This document shows positions 18,136-27,052 of a stretch of 47,165 nt of DNA, one piece after another. The stretch's first letter is position 1. Each line of letters opens with the position of its first letter. The notes under the pieces were generated by a model that did not search any database, was not told where the DNA came from, and saw only the letters and a list, made by a program, of their open reading frames with translations. Origin of the DNA: Novipirellula herctigrandis (lineage in GTDB: Bacteria; Planctomycetota; Planctomycetia; Pirellulales; Pirellulaceae); assembly GCA_007859835.1 (NCBI GenBank), contig SJPJ01000001.1, positions 7,404,838 through 7,452,002 of the forward strand, read 5' to 3'. The translations under genes were made by a program, and so were the position numbers.

Positions 18136-18643
18136 CGGCCACCTCGCTTTCATCCGAGACGCACTTGATCAGTGTCCTGCGGATTCGGAACAGCGTCTGC
18201 CCGACAGCGTTGGCAGTTCGCTTCAGCACTGCGCCAATTTCATTCATCGATTCACCATTCACATAAAAGCGACGGACGACGTCCCGGTTGCGCTCCGAGA
18301 GCCGTTGCATGCAGCCTTCCAGGCGTGCCACCCGTTGTTCGTAGACGTCATCGATTGCCATTGCGTCGCGGCTAAGCTTTTCCAACGCGGCATCGTCAAA
18401 CACCAGCCGATCACGAATCTGCCGTTGCCGAAAGGCCATCACCTGAAAGTGAGCCACACGAAACGACCATGCCTTGAAGCTGGAGCCCGGTGTAAAATCG
18501 TCTGACTTTTTCCAAAGCACCAGATTGATTTCCTGTAGTACCTCGTTGGCTTGGTCCACATTGCCAAGCATCGACAGAACGAAGCCGAACAACCGCCCCT
18601 GGTATTCCGTGATCAATTCGAGGAATTCATCGCTGTGATTCAT
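18122..18643 (-). CDS. ECF-type sigma-70 factor, Rhodopirellula/Verrucomicrobium group
   Basis: At 173 residues this has region 2 (EYQGRLFGFVLSMLGN to FKAWSFRVAHFQ, about 12-75) and region 4 (LSERNRDVVRRFYVNGESM with the helix-turn-helix GAVLKRTANAVGQTLFRIRR, about 115-165). This is the two-domain ECF form, with no regions 1 or 3. It overlaps the anti-sigma gene, so both come from one message. The pair sits just upstream of the sulfatase run and in the same direction, so it may switch that run on when substrate is present. I found no promoter motif that would prove this. Confidence 0.88.
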   Translation of the reverse strand: MNHSDEFLELITEYQGRLFGFVLSMLGNVDQANEVLQEINLVLWKKSDDFTPGSSFKAWSFRVAHFQVMAFRQRQIRDRLVFDDAALEKLSRDAMAIDDVYEQRVARLEGCMQRLSERNRDVVRRFYVNGESMNEIGAVLKRTANAVGQTLFRIRRTLIKCVSDESEVADVAG

Positions 18644-19095
18644 CTGTTTCCTGGTTTTAAACGCTTACGCAGTGTCCTGCAGAAGCTTGGCTCTCGGTCC
18701 TACGGAAGCATTCTGCGGTTAACGCAACGAAGGTACCGTCACATGTAAATAACGCGAAATATCGCCATTTTACGCCAATGCACGAGCAAACATAAGTTTT
18801 TCGCCGCCGGACGGGTTTGAGCGTCTTTACTTGAAGCGATTCAGTACCTGAATGACCGCCTAAATGACTACCACATGGCGTGCAGATTCCGCTCGCGTTT
18901 TGACCGGTCCGGAGTCAAGAATTGAGTGGTATTCGCAAGCCCGTTGCATGCGACCGTACTTTGGACGCATTGGTTTGTTTTGGGGCACACGCATAGAACG
19001 GGTCGCGAAACAGTCGACGTGACTTGTTGATTTCGTCGGCACCTAGCTCCGAAAGAAATCCAAGATGATGAAAACGGATTTAGCTGCTGCACGAG
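18644..19095. other. Intergenic stretch, presumed promoter of the sigma gene
   Basis: About 450 bases without a convincing gene. It should contain the promoter of the sigma/anti-sigma pair on the minus strand. Two overlapping minus-strand frames of 60-74 codons (18860-19092) look random. Confidence 0.35.
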
Positions 19096-19491
19096 TCATC
19101 TGGATGGATGAGGCAATCGCCACAACAACTCCCGGAATCCGTGCTCGCCCTCCTCGTCACAATCAGGCAATAGAAGTACTCGATTGTCGCCCGCTTGCCT
19201 AGCAAAACGTATTAGCTTTTCGATTGGATGATCGGTCGCCTTGTTGCTACCGAGTCCCACCGCAGCCACACCAAGCGTCTCCATTCGTAAAACTTCATTT
19301 TGGCCCTCGCAGACAACGACCCCATAGGTGCCAAGCGATTCCTCTACGTATGGCTCTTTCAACCGATCCACGTGATCATCCACAGGAATTTTGAGGAGAT
19401 CACGAGCGTAACCTATGAATCGTTTGAAGAGCAATCGATTGAGTGGGGGCAGCGACTTCGTTCGATGAAAACTGGTGAAGCCATCTTGCAA
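19096..19491 (-). pseudogene. TOPRIM-domain fragment
   Basis: Residues about 55-125 form a TOPRIM fold: [14 protein letters not shown] holds the conserved glutamate, and [13 protein letters not shown] holds the DxD-type acidic pair. Such domains occur in DnaG-like primases of plasmids and phages, in topoisomerases and in OLD-family proteins. At 131 residues the protein lacks any zinc-binding or polymerase N-terminal part, and the C-terminus stops abruptly after RELLWRL. I take it as a fragment of a mobile-element replication gene, probably not functional. Its upstream end overlaps an opposite-strand open frame. Confidence 0.5.
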
Positions 19492-19674
19492 AGACCGGGA
19501 ACGCTCGATGTTGAATACGTGAAAGTGAATTTCATGAAACTCCCTGAGACTGCTGAATCAGATGATGCCGTTACGCGGCTACTACAGAGAAATTTTGAAA
19601 GCGATTTCCTCATTTCTACCGAACAAGCTCGCAAGGAACATGAGCAATGTCTTGACGGTCTGACGCTGCGCTAA
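19393..19674 (+). pseudogene. Unrecognised C-terminal fragment
   Basis: On the plus strand a frame ending at 19674 has a protein-like sequence: [27 protein letters not shown] and [15 protein letters not shown]. It looks like the last 90 or so residues of a larger protein, but I cannot name the family. It overlaps the start of the TOPRIM fragment on the other strand, so the two probably meet at a junction near 19390-19490. Confidence 0.3.
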
Positions 19675-20278
19675 CCCCTTGGGGCAAGGGCTGTGCTGAC
19701 CGTCACGACCAGATTGCATTTTGACCGATCGGTCCGGCCGCGGCGCCCCTGCACCCTAATCGGAATCGCCGACCATCGAGGTCGTCCATCCCGAGCCGTC
19801 CCCTACTCCGGCATGCTGCAAAAGGAGGGCTTTCCAACGAACAGTTTATCGTGCTTTGGCCTTCGTAGTACACAACAACGTCACTGGTCGATGAAACCGG
19901 ACCATCCAAGCCGACCCGCGTTTGCGCGCGGAGGTGTGTTTGACCGAAGCGGATTTGCGACATACGGATTCCGCCTCGGTCGATGCAACGAATGGAGTTC
20001 AGGGACGGCGAACCGATGGCAATAGGGGCTTACTCCATGCCCTTCATAGGCCTGCTATCAGTTGCCCGACAAGAATTGCATCTGGCGTCTTACGACACGG
20101 CCAAATCTGCTCTTCTTGACGCGATAGGCCGTTCGTGACGATTAGAGTGGGGCCGAATGCCGAATCACCTTCCCCGCATATTGTTTCCCTTGTTTTTTGA
20201 AAACGTCGGAACAGGATTACGTATTCCGCGTCTGACCTACTTAAGAGGTGTGGCACACTTCACCGATACGACGCAAGA
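19675..20278. other. Intergenic stretch with a short unassigned frame
   Basis: No certain gene. A plus-strand frame at 19983-20138 (51 codons from ATG, ending ALLDAIGRS) has fair amino-acid composition but no recognisable motif. Nothing else stands out. Confidence 0.3.
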
Positions 20279-20398
20279 ATGAAGGGAACTTCCGAAAAGA
20301 TGGATTCTGAAAAAATCGACGAATTCGCTCGTGCAGTCTTTTATTGCGGGCTTGGGGTTGTAGCGCTCGTTCTGGCGGTTCAGAAATTTCTCTTCTAA
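20279..20398 (+). CDS. Possible 39-residue membrane peptide
   Basis: ATG at 20279 opens a 39-codon frame with a charged start (MKGTSEKMDSEKIDE) and one hydrophobic helix (VFYCGLGVVALVLAV) ending in a Lys-Phe-Leu-Phe tail, the layout of a small single-span membrane protein. The Shine-Dalgarno match is weak (GACGCAAGA). Longer frames on the other strand here look random. Its context gives no hint of function, and it could be chance. Confidence 0.3.
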   Translation: MKGTSEKMDSEKIDEFARAVFYCGLGVVALVLAVQKFLF

Positions 20399-20685
20399 TC
20401 TCCGTGAGTTGAGCGTCGTAACCTGACCCGTGAGGATACAAGCTCGCTGCGCAGGAAAAATGTATTTCATCACGTTTCGACGGCAAGTGAACTTCCATAG
20501 CCGTGGCTTGAGGACACATAAGTTCTGTACATCCACGTTCTGACACGTCCGCTTCGGTGCAATGTTCTCGGAATCACTTCCGAAAATTCACGAGAACTGC
20601 AGCGCGAGCTACGTATCAGATTTGCGATCCCCGTTCTCCTCATTTACTGATACGAATGATGGCAATGACGATTAAATCCGGATCA

Positions 20686-20952
20686 CTAGAATGTTTTCCG
20701 AAATCGTTTCTGCTTGCCATCCATTCGCAAGCCGTCCACGGAAAGAGGGGAAAGCCATCCGAGCGCGGCTCCCTTGCTCGACGCATGAAGATTTGGTGCG
20801 CCGATGATGGAGTTGATCAATCGGTCGCGCATTCCAGTGCGAGCAATGATGCCAGGAAACAAGACAACGATCAACGCGAGCCCGCTCAACAACCACCGCA
20901 CTCTCTTGGAGGTGCGTCTTTGATTGGCGGAACCTTGGGATTGTTTGGGCAT
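20686..20952 (-). pseudogene. N-terminal fragment of an AsmA/TamB-like protein
   Basis: From the ATG at 20952 the sequence has a basic start, one membrane helix (WLLSGLALIVVLFPGII) and then RTGMRDRLINSIIG and GAALGWLSPLSVDGLRM. This is how the very large AsmA/TamB-like envelope proteins of planctomycetes begin, with the GxxLGWxSPxxxxxL motif after the anchor. The frame stops after about 88 residues where the family runs to hundreds or more. The rest of the gene is not found downstream, so it is a truncated relic. A longer frame to 21087 adds nothing recognisable. Confidence 0.45.
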
Positions 20953-21140
20953 TTCTCTCTGGCCGCCTGTCGTTGGGCTCTGCGCAAATAGTCGATCCAG
21001 GTGAGGATACGGCCCCGCGTCGTCACCGCGGCATGGTCCGCCGATAGACCGACTGTCGCCACAAATCTCTTGTGAGCGGTAGGGCACCGCTAGAAACCGA
21101 ATATTACCGAACGAAATCGAGTTACGCAGCTAACAGCGTT

Positions 21141-22067
21141 TTAGACGCGTTTTAGTGTTTGGCTTGGCAACTCACCAAACAGCTTCATGTAGTCTCTTGA
21201 AAAGTAACCAAGGTGGGGGAGGCCACACTGTATAGCCGTGTGGGTGATCGGGTTGCTAACGTGCGCCGAGCTGAGAAGAAGTTGGCGGGCACGATTGAGA
21301 CGACGAGTGCGAATGTACTCTACCGGTGTGACACCGAGCACCTCGCGGAAAGCGAGCCCCAGCGTTCGACTACTAACACCAGCATTGGTCGCGACGTCGC
21401 TCAGGCGGACGACACGTCCGAGATGAGCTTCAATGTAATCACGGGCTTGGCGAACGTATTTGACGCGATTCCGCTCACGTACTTCCCCAGCCCGTCCACA
21501 CAATCCTTCAGCTATTGTTCGAAGCATCTGGTCTTCGATTTCCAGAATACCGGCTTTGGCAATTCCCGTGCTCTGTAATGCAATGATCGAATCATTCAGT
21601 TTCCGAATCACCTGCGGAGAAAACGCAAACGTGCTGCTTGTTGGAATGATCGTCGACAACTCGCTGCGATTGTAATCCCAGAGGGCCGACTCAAGCTGAG
21701 CACGTGAAATACTCACCGAACTGATCCAAACATTGCGTGGAGATCTCAGGAAACCATCAACTTCCGGACGCAGGATAATCCCCTCATGTTCTTTCAGTTG
21801 GACGCCCTGGAATACGCCCAGACTATTGCTAATCATTGGCAATACGACAGCCAGCATGCCCTGCGGAGGTACGCCTTGGATCGCCACATCCCGGTTGCAG
21901 ACTTGTTGAGTGATTCTCAACTGACCGCAACCAACCACGGCAAAATCTGCGTCGAACGCTCCACATCCGATTTGCTGGTAATCGACATCCCATCCGATGG
22001 CCCGTGACCAGTCGGCGATTTGAGAGCAATCAAGGGCTCTCGCGGTGACGAGATTCTGCGAAGTCAT
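21141..22067 (-). CDS. AraC-family transcription regulator
   Basis: The C-terminal 100 residues carry the two helix-turn-helix motifs of the AraC/XylS family: VVRLSDVATNAGVSSRTLGLAFREVLG, then PVEYIRTRRLNRARQLLLS and ITHTAIQCGLPHLGYFSRDYMKLFGELPS. The N-terminal 190 residues should be the effector-sensing part; no membrane or signal segment is present. The start at 22067 (MTSQNLVTARA) fits family length; an upstream ATG at 22103 would add 12 residues. It is divergent from the DUF1254 gene row, with about 165 bases between, and is the natural candidate to control it. Confidence 0.88.
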   Translation of the reverse strand: MTSQNLVTARALDCSQIADWSRAIGWDVDYQQIGCGAFDADFAVVGCGQLRITQQVCNRDVAIQGVPPQGMLAVVLPMISNSLGVFQGVQLKEHEGIILRPEVDGFLRSPRNVWISSVSISRAQLESALWDYNRSELSTIIPTSSTFAFSPQVIRKLNDSIIALQSTGIAKAGILEIEDQMLRTIAEGLCGRAGEVRERNRVKYVRQARDYIEAHLGRVVRLSDVATNAGVSSRTLGLAFREVLGVTPVEYIRTRRLNRARQLLLSSAHVSNPITHTAIQCGLPHLGYFSRDYMKLFGELPSQTLKRV

Positions 22068-22143
22068 GGACAGATCACGCGTGAAAAGGAGTGCATTGCG
22101 CAAATAGGATAGCCAGCGGAAAAGTGCGATCTATCATACCCAC

Positions 22144-22180
22144 AAATCGCCGGGATGTCCTGCCACGCGTGAGGCGATTT
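22144..22180. promoter_or_regulatory. Inverted repeat in the divergent regulator/DUF1254 promoter region
   Basis: AAATCGCC (22144-22151) and GGCGATTT (22173-22180) are an exact inverted pair with a 21-base spacer. The spacer ends with the 8-base palindrome CACGCGTG (22164-22171). Placed between the AraC-type regulator gene and the divergent DUF1254 row, it could be an operator. AraC proteins more often use direct repeats, so the link to this regulator is uncertain. Confidence 0.35.
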
Positions 22181-22244
22181 TGCCGCGTTTTGGGCCAAAG
22201 TACGTCTGACACGCGACGTTTTCTCGTACTGGTTGAAGTCGGAG

Positions 22245-25200
22245 ATGAAAGAGCGAATGAGACTACCTGAATGGATAATCTTGGTCGGCAGCTTGTCTGT
22301 CTGCGCAATGACCGGACTTGCTGAGGATACGGTTCCTGCGAATCCCTTCCTCTATCAAAGCAGCAGTCAGCCAATCATCCACTTCAACGCTGCGCAGACA
22401 GACGCTGTCTCCGCTCCGATGCCGAAGGGAACGGTGCGGGTCCGACCTTCAGAGGTCCGCTTCCTGCCAGCCAGTTTGGCGATTCCCGGAACCGTTCACA
22501 AAGTGTACGACGACGGCTCGGAGGTCCTGCTCGCCTCAACCAACTCGAGTGTCATGAAGCTGCGAGTCGACGGAGGAAGATTCGAGAAAATCGACGAGAT
22601 CGTATTGCCGGGCTTCGAGGATGACTACGCGTCGCCGGACGTGGTGGAAGCTCTCCTGAAGAAGCTCGACGCCAATTACAAGAACGACGACGTCGTGCTA
22701 TCGGAACTCGATCGCTACATGAAGAAATACAACCTCGGGGCGGAAAACGCTCCGAATGGCTTGTACACAATGATCGATCGTGACGGTCATCTCTATGCCG
22801 GATACGGCACGACGATTTTCAAGATTGGCGATGCAGACCCCGGTCAAACAGCGAATTCCAAACTCAAAGTGTTGGCAAGCCAGGACGTTCGCAAGCTGCT
22901 GCCGGAAGATCTCGCGGAAAGTGTCAGCCGATTCCTTGGAATCAACATGACGTACGACGGATTCGTGGTCATTGCCATGCCGGGGCTGATTGCCGCCATG
23001 GACCGGGACCTGGACAAACTTTACACCGCACCCATTACCGGTGAGGCAGTCGACAACGGGATTGCAATTGCGCCGGATGGCATCTACGTCGTGACCTCAA
23101 AGTTTCTCAGGAAGCTAGTTTGGACCGGCGCCAAACTCTCGATGGAAGAGGAGGACGGCGCATGGAAAGAACCCTATCCTTACAAAGCCGACAAGCCAGG
23201 GATGTGGCTCTCACGCGGCAGCGGCGCCACGCCAACCTTGATGGGTTTTGCAGACGACAGCGATAAGCTGGTGTTCATTCCAGACGCAGGAGACCCGGTT
23301 CAATTGCTGGCGTTTTGGCGAGACCAAATACCTGCGGATGCCAAACCCGTTGAGGGCTTTTCTTCGAAGCGACTCGCGGCCGCAATTCCAATCAAGTTTC
23401 CTGTTGAAACGACGATCGAGTGGTCACCCCATGTCCACGGAAATGGGATCATGGTCTTCGCCTCGGATTTCCCGGATCCCGTCTTCGATGGCGATCGTTC
23501 GCTCTTCAAGACCCTGCTGACGATGGGCTATACGCGAAAGGCTCCGATTGGAGCGGACAAGTTTTCCTGGGATGAAAACTCCAACACGCTGCAACGTGAC
23601 TGGGCCTACATTGACCGGGGAATTACCTGGACACTCAGCCCGGTAAGCACGGCCTCGAATGCCGTTTACCTGAACACGCTGCAGGACGGAGAGTGGCGAA
23701 TCCTGGGCTTCGATTGGGACTCCGGAGAACAGGTTGCGGACATTGCGCTGCCCGATTCGTACAAGTTCAACTGTGCCGGTGGCTTTATTTATCCGCTACC
23801 TGATGGGCGAATCTTTGCCGGTGGAATGTTTGGTCCGACCGTGATTGAACTGGGGAAATCCGGCGGCGGCAACGGGGCGCCTTTCAGTTCAATCGCTCCA
23901 ATTGATTCCTCGAAGTGGGCCGTCGATCCTTCGAAGCACGGTATGAAACCGGAAGAATTTATCCGATCTGAGTCGCTTCATTTCATGAAGGGCATGGCCA
24001 AGCGAGAGGGCATTAATGAGTTCTACCACTTCACCAGCCTCGCTAAGGCCGCCGACAAATGGGTAGTCAGCCCGAATAACGATGTGATTTATTCGATGGC
24101 GATCGTTGATACCTCCCAAGGCTTCACACTGACACTTCCCGAAACGGAGGATCGTTTTATCACAGCCCAGATTGTCACTGAGGAACACATGAGCCACCAA
24201 CTGGTCGGCGGTGGGGTCTACGAGTTCGAGGGGACGGAATTCAACGGAAGCCATGTGGCAATTGGCGTGCGAGTTGGAACCGACGCTACCGCAAAGGATG
24301 TCGATTTCATTGTCAAGAAGCTGCAGCCGCAGATGAAGGTCAAGGCTCCATCAGCGAAGCCGGTTCCGGACTACAACGAGGAGACGCTGCTTCAAGTCCG
24401 GTCGGTGTTGATGGAAGAATACGACAAGATGAGCGACACCTTCGGACTGATGACGGACGACGTCCACAAGGTGACCGATTGGGAGCGGTTCACCTATGCC
24501 ACGGCCGGGGCGTGGGGGCTCTCGGCGGACAAATATGCGATGTACCTGCCCTACAGCCTCCCACTCGCTAAAAAAGATCTCGGCTACGTCGCAACCTACA
24601 CGCAGCCGAAGGTTGGGCAGTTCTGGTCAATCACGGCCTACAACAACGAAAAATACCTGATGTCGGACAAGAACAATATCGTCAACACCGGGAATGCGGT
24701 CCTAAACGACGACGGCACCTTCACCGTTCATTTCGGTCCCGAGCGATGGAGGAATGCGAAGGGAGTCAAGAACTTCATCCTGGTGACGGAAGACGATTGG
24801 GGCTTCCTGATGCGGGCCTATGAACCGGACGTCGAGGCCTTTCGAGCGTATGAAGCGCCTGAGATCACGCCGATCTTCTCGCAAATCGGCGACGGAGAGA
24901 TCGGGGTCAAGCCGATCACGAAAGAGAATTACGTCGTCGCGGAAACGGACTGGTATTTTGCCGAACAACAGAAACGTGCTCCGGTCAACACCTTCACGCA
25001 CAATGGACCGGTCAGTAAGGACTCCCAGGATGTGATCCGTTCGAATCGTGATGTGATGTATTCGCTGGCCGTGGTGGACATCTCGAAAGGAGCTACCTTC
25101 ACGATTCCCAAACGGGACGCCTTTCAGGCGATCCACATCATGGATGAGAACCATCTGACGCACCGTGTTGTGCGAGCCGGTGAGTCCGTCCGGATCGGTC

Positions 25201-25850
25201 CCGAAGATGTGACCGGCGGATCCCACGTCTACCTGCTTGCACGAACCAAGATCACCGATGACATGGACGAATCGCTAGCCGCACAGCAGGTGATGAAAAT
25301 TGAGGCGGGCTCCGCCAAGCCATATCCAAGTAAAGGATTCGATGAGAAGGAACTGGTGGCAGCGAGAAATGCCTTGGTGCAGGAATATGTCGCCGGAGAA
25401 GCCAAGATCCTCGAGCATAAGTCATTCGTCCCGACGCTGAAGGACGCCGACCTGGAAAGCTACCTCTACGCGGCCGCAGTGGGTTGGGGAGGCCTGCCCT
25501 CCCATACCGCGCAGTACCTGCCTACCATCCCCGGTCAGGGCAAAGTGGAACCACAAAAGATTACCGTTCCCAAGCCAGATCTCGACTGGGATGCAGGCGG
25601 TTTCTTTTCGCTGACCACCTATGACGCCGATGGTTGGATTGTGGAAGACAATTTCTACATTGACCACAACCGAATGCAGGACAATGGCGACAGCTACACC
25701 ATCTACCTGAACAGCCCCGGCAAGGAAAACAGTGTCACCGTGCCCGAGGGTTGGACGGGCGTCTTCCGCTTCTATCTTCCGAAGAACGAACTCGAGTTCA
25801 TCGACTACATCGATTCTCTCCGCAGTATCAAGACTGAGCCCGTCAAATAG
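22245..25850 (+). CDS. Secreted beta-propeller fused to two DUF1254/DUF1214 units
   Basis: About 1200 residues. Possible starts are TTG 22233, ATG 22245 and ATG 22257; the last gives the neatest leader (MRLPEWIILVGSLSVCAMTG). Numbered from the TTG, residues about 50-560 look like an SMP-30/NHL-type beta-propeller (NGLYTMIDRDGHLYAGYG; DNGIAIAPDGIYVVTSKFL; FIYPLPDGRIFAGGMFG). Unit one of DUF1254/DUF1214 lies at about 570-875 with SPNNDVIYSMAIVD and WSITAYNNEKYLMSDK. Unit two, about 890-1200, has RSNRDVMYSLAVVDISKG and FFSLTTYDADGWI. The function of these domains is unknown. Unit two is close to the next gene's whole product, so a duplication is likely. First gene of a row; nothing in it shows an enzyme active site I know. 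Confidence 0.85.
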   Translation: MKERMRLPEWIILVGSLSVCAMTGLAEDTVPANPFLYQSSSQPIIHFNAAQTDAVSAPMPKGTVRVRPSEVRFLPASLAIPGTVHKVYDDGSEVLLASTNSSVMKLRVDGGRFEKIDEIVLPGFEDDYASPDVVEALLKKLDANYKNDDVVLSELDRYMKKYNLGAENAPNGLYTMIDRDGHLYAGYGTTIFKIGDADPGQTANSKLKVLASQDVRKLLPEDLAESVSRFLGINMTYDGFVVIAMPGLIAAMDRDLDKLYTAPITGEAVDNGIAIAPDGIYVVTSKFLRKLVWTGAKLSMEEEDGAWKEPYPYKADKPGMWLSRGSGATPTLMGFADDSDKLVFIPDAGDPVQLLAFWRDQIPADAKPVEGFSSKRLAAAIPIKFPVETTIEWSPHVHGNGIMVFASDFPDPVFDGDRSLFKTLLTMGYTRKAPIGADKFSWDENSNTLQRDWAYIDRGITWTLSPVSTASNAVYLNTLQDGEWRILGFDWDSGEQVADIALPDSYKFNCAGGFIYPLPDGRIFAGGMFGPTVIELGKSGGGNGAPFSSIAPIDSSKWAVDPSKHGMKPEEFIRSESLHFMKGMAKREGINEFYHFTSLAKAADKWVVSPNNDVIYSMAIVDTSQGFTLTLPETEDRFITAQIVTEEHMSHQLVGGGVYEFEGTEFNGSHVAIGVRVGTDATAKDVDFIVKKLQPQMKVKAPSAKPVPDYNEETLLQVRSVLMEEYDKMSDTFGLMTDDVHKVTDWERFTYATAGAWGLSADKYAMYLPYSLPLAKKDLGYVATYTQPKVGQFWSITAYNNEKYLMSDKNNIVNTGNAVLNDDGTFTVHFGPERWRNAKGVKNFILVTEDDWGFLMRAYEPDVEAFRAYEAPEITPIFSQIGDGEIGVKPITKENYVVAETDWYFAEQQKRAPVNTFTHNGPVSKDSQDVIRSNRDVMYSLAVVDISKGATFTIPKRDAFQAIHIMDENHLTHRVVRAGESVRIGPEDVTGGSHVYLLARTKITDDMDESLAAQQVMKIEAGSAKPYPSKGFDEKELVAARNALVQEYVAGEAKILEHKSFVPTLKDADLESYLYAAAVGWGGLPSHTAQYLPTIPGQGKVEPQKITVPKPDLDWDAGGFFSLTTYDADGWIVEDNFYIDHNRMQDNGDSYTIYLNSPGKENSVTVPEGWTGVFRFYLPKNELEFIDYIDSLRSIKTEPVK

Positions 25851-25983
25851 CAGGTCGTGGTGCTCCTGTTCTCAGATAGGACCATCGAAAAATCACCAAC
25901 CGGGCAGCCCTCATTACGAAATTTGGCGGCCCGCTCACTCCAACTTAACATTTGAAACCGATCATTCCTGAAAGAATCGAGCC

Positions 25984-27027
25984 ATGAAAAAATACATCCT
26001 AGCCATCATTCCCGCCCTTGCCATTTCCACCACGGGAGTCCTTCCAGCATTCTGCGGCAAGCCCGACGAGAACGTGGACGCCGCTGCCTCAAAGCCGGTC
26101 ACCGAGGAAAACTACGTGATCGCAGAAAGCGATTGGTATTTCGCGGGGGTGCAGAAAAAAGCGGGCGTGAACACCTGGATGCATGATGATCCTGTCTCCA
26201 AGAACAACCAACAAGTGATCCGTTCGAATCGCGATGTCGTCTACTCCATCGCCATTGTCGATGTGAGCGAAGGTGCCACTTTCACCGTCCCGCCCTCTGA
26301 CGAATTCCAGCTCATTCACATCATTGATGAAGCCCACCTCTTCCACCAGGTCCTCCTCAATGGCGAATCTCTCGAAGTCACTGCAGCCGATATTGAAGGG
26401 GAGTATGTTTACCTTTTGGCACGCACCAAGGCCACCGAAGATCTCAAGGACACCAAGGCCCGACAAACGGCCCTGGAATTCAAAGCCAGGGCAAGTCGCC
26501 CCTATCCCTCCAAAGGCTACGATGAAAAGGAAGTGATCGCATTCCGGGAAATGCTGGTGGGACGCGTCAATGCGGGTGAGGAAACCCTGGAAGGACACAA
26601 TGCCTTCGGCAAAACCCTCAAGGATGTCGATCCACACAACTACCTCTATGCCGCGGCTTATGGCTGGGGTGGCCTCCCCATGACCACGGCACAATACGTC
26701 CCCATGCAGGTGAAGTCAGACCAACCCCAAAAATGGACCATCCCAAAACCTGATCTCAAATGGAGCGAAAAAGGATTCCTATCGGCGACCTTCTATGGTG
26801 CTGACGGATGGATCAAAGAAGATGATTTCTACATCCCCCACGACGACATGAAGGACGAAGGAGATTACTATTCCTTCACCACAAATGCCAAGAAAGGCCC
26901 AGGTAACGCCACGGTTGAAAAGGGCGGCAATTTCGTGATCCGCATGTACCTCCCCAAGGATGCCGATGCCGTGAAGAAGACCGTTGACATTATCAGCGCC
27001 ATCGAAGGCGTGCCCACGGAACAATAG
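25984..27027 (+). CDS. Secreted DUF1254/DUF1214 protein
   Basis: A 347-residue protein with a leader (MKKYILAIIPALAISTTGVL) and one DUF1254/DUF1214 unit. RSNRDVVYSIAIVDVSEGATFTVP and PYPSKGYDEKEVIAFREM match, nearly word for word, the second unit of the preceding gene, so it is a paralog by duplication. FYGADGWIKEDDFYIPHDD marks the C-terminal DUF1214 sub-domain. It starts at ATG 25984, 133 bases after the previous gene. Codon choice leans to C-ending codons (ATC, CCC) more than in the gene before, which hints at a different history. The biochemical role is unknown. Confidence 0.82.
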   Translation: MKKYILAIIPALAISTTGVLPAFCGKPDENVDAAASKPVTEENYVIAESDWYFAGVQKKAGVNTWMHDDPVSKNNQQVIRSNRDVVYSIAIVDVSEGATFTVPPSDEFQLIHIIDEAHLFHQVLLNGESLEVTAADIEGEYVYLLARTKATEDLKDTKARQTALEFKARASRPYPSKGYDEKEVIAFREMLVGRVNAGEETLEGHNAFGKTLKDVDPHNYLYAAAYGWGGLPMTTAQYVPMQVKSDQPQKWTIPKPDLKWSEKGFLSATFYGADGWIKEDDFYIPHDDMKDEGDYYSFTTNAKKGPGNATVEKGGNFVIRMYLPKDADAVKKTVDIISAIEGVPTEQ

Positions 27028-27052
27028 TTCCCAACACCCAAAGCCCATCACG

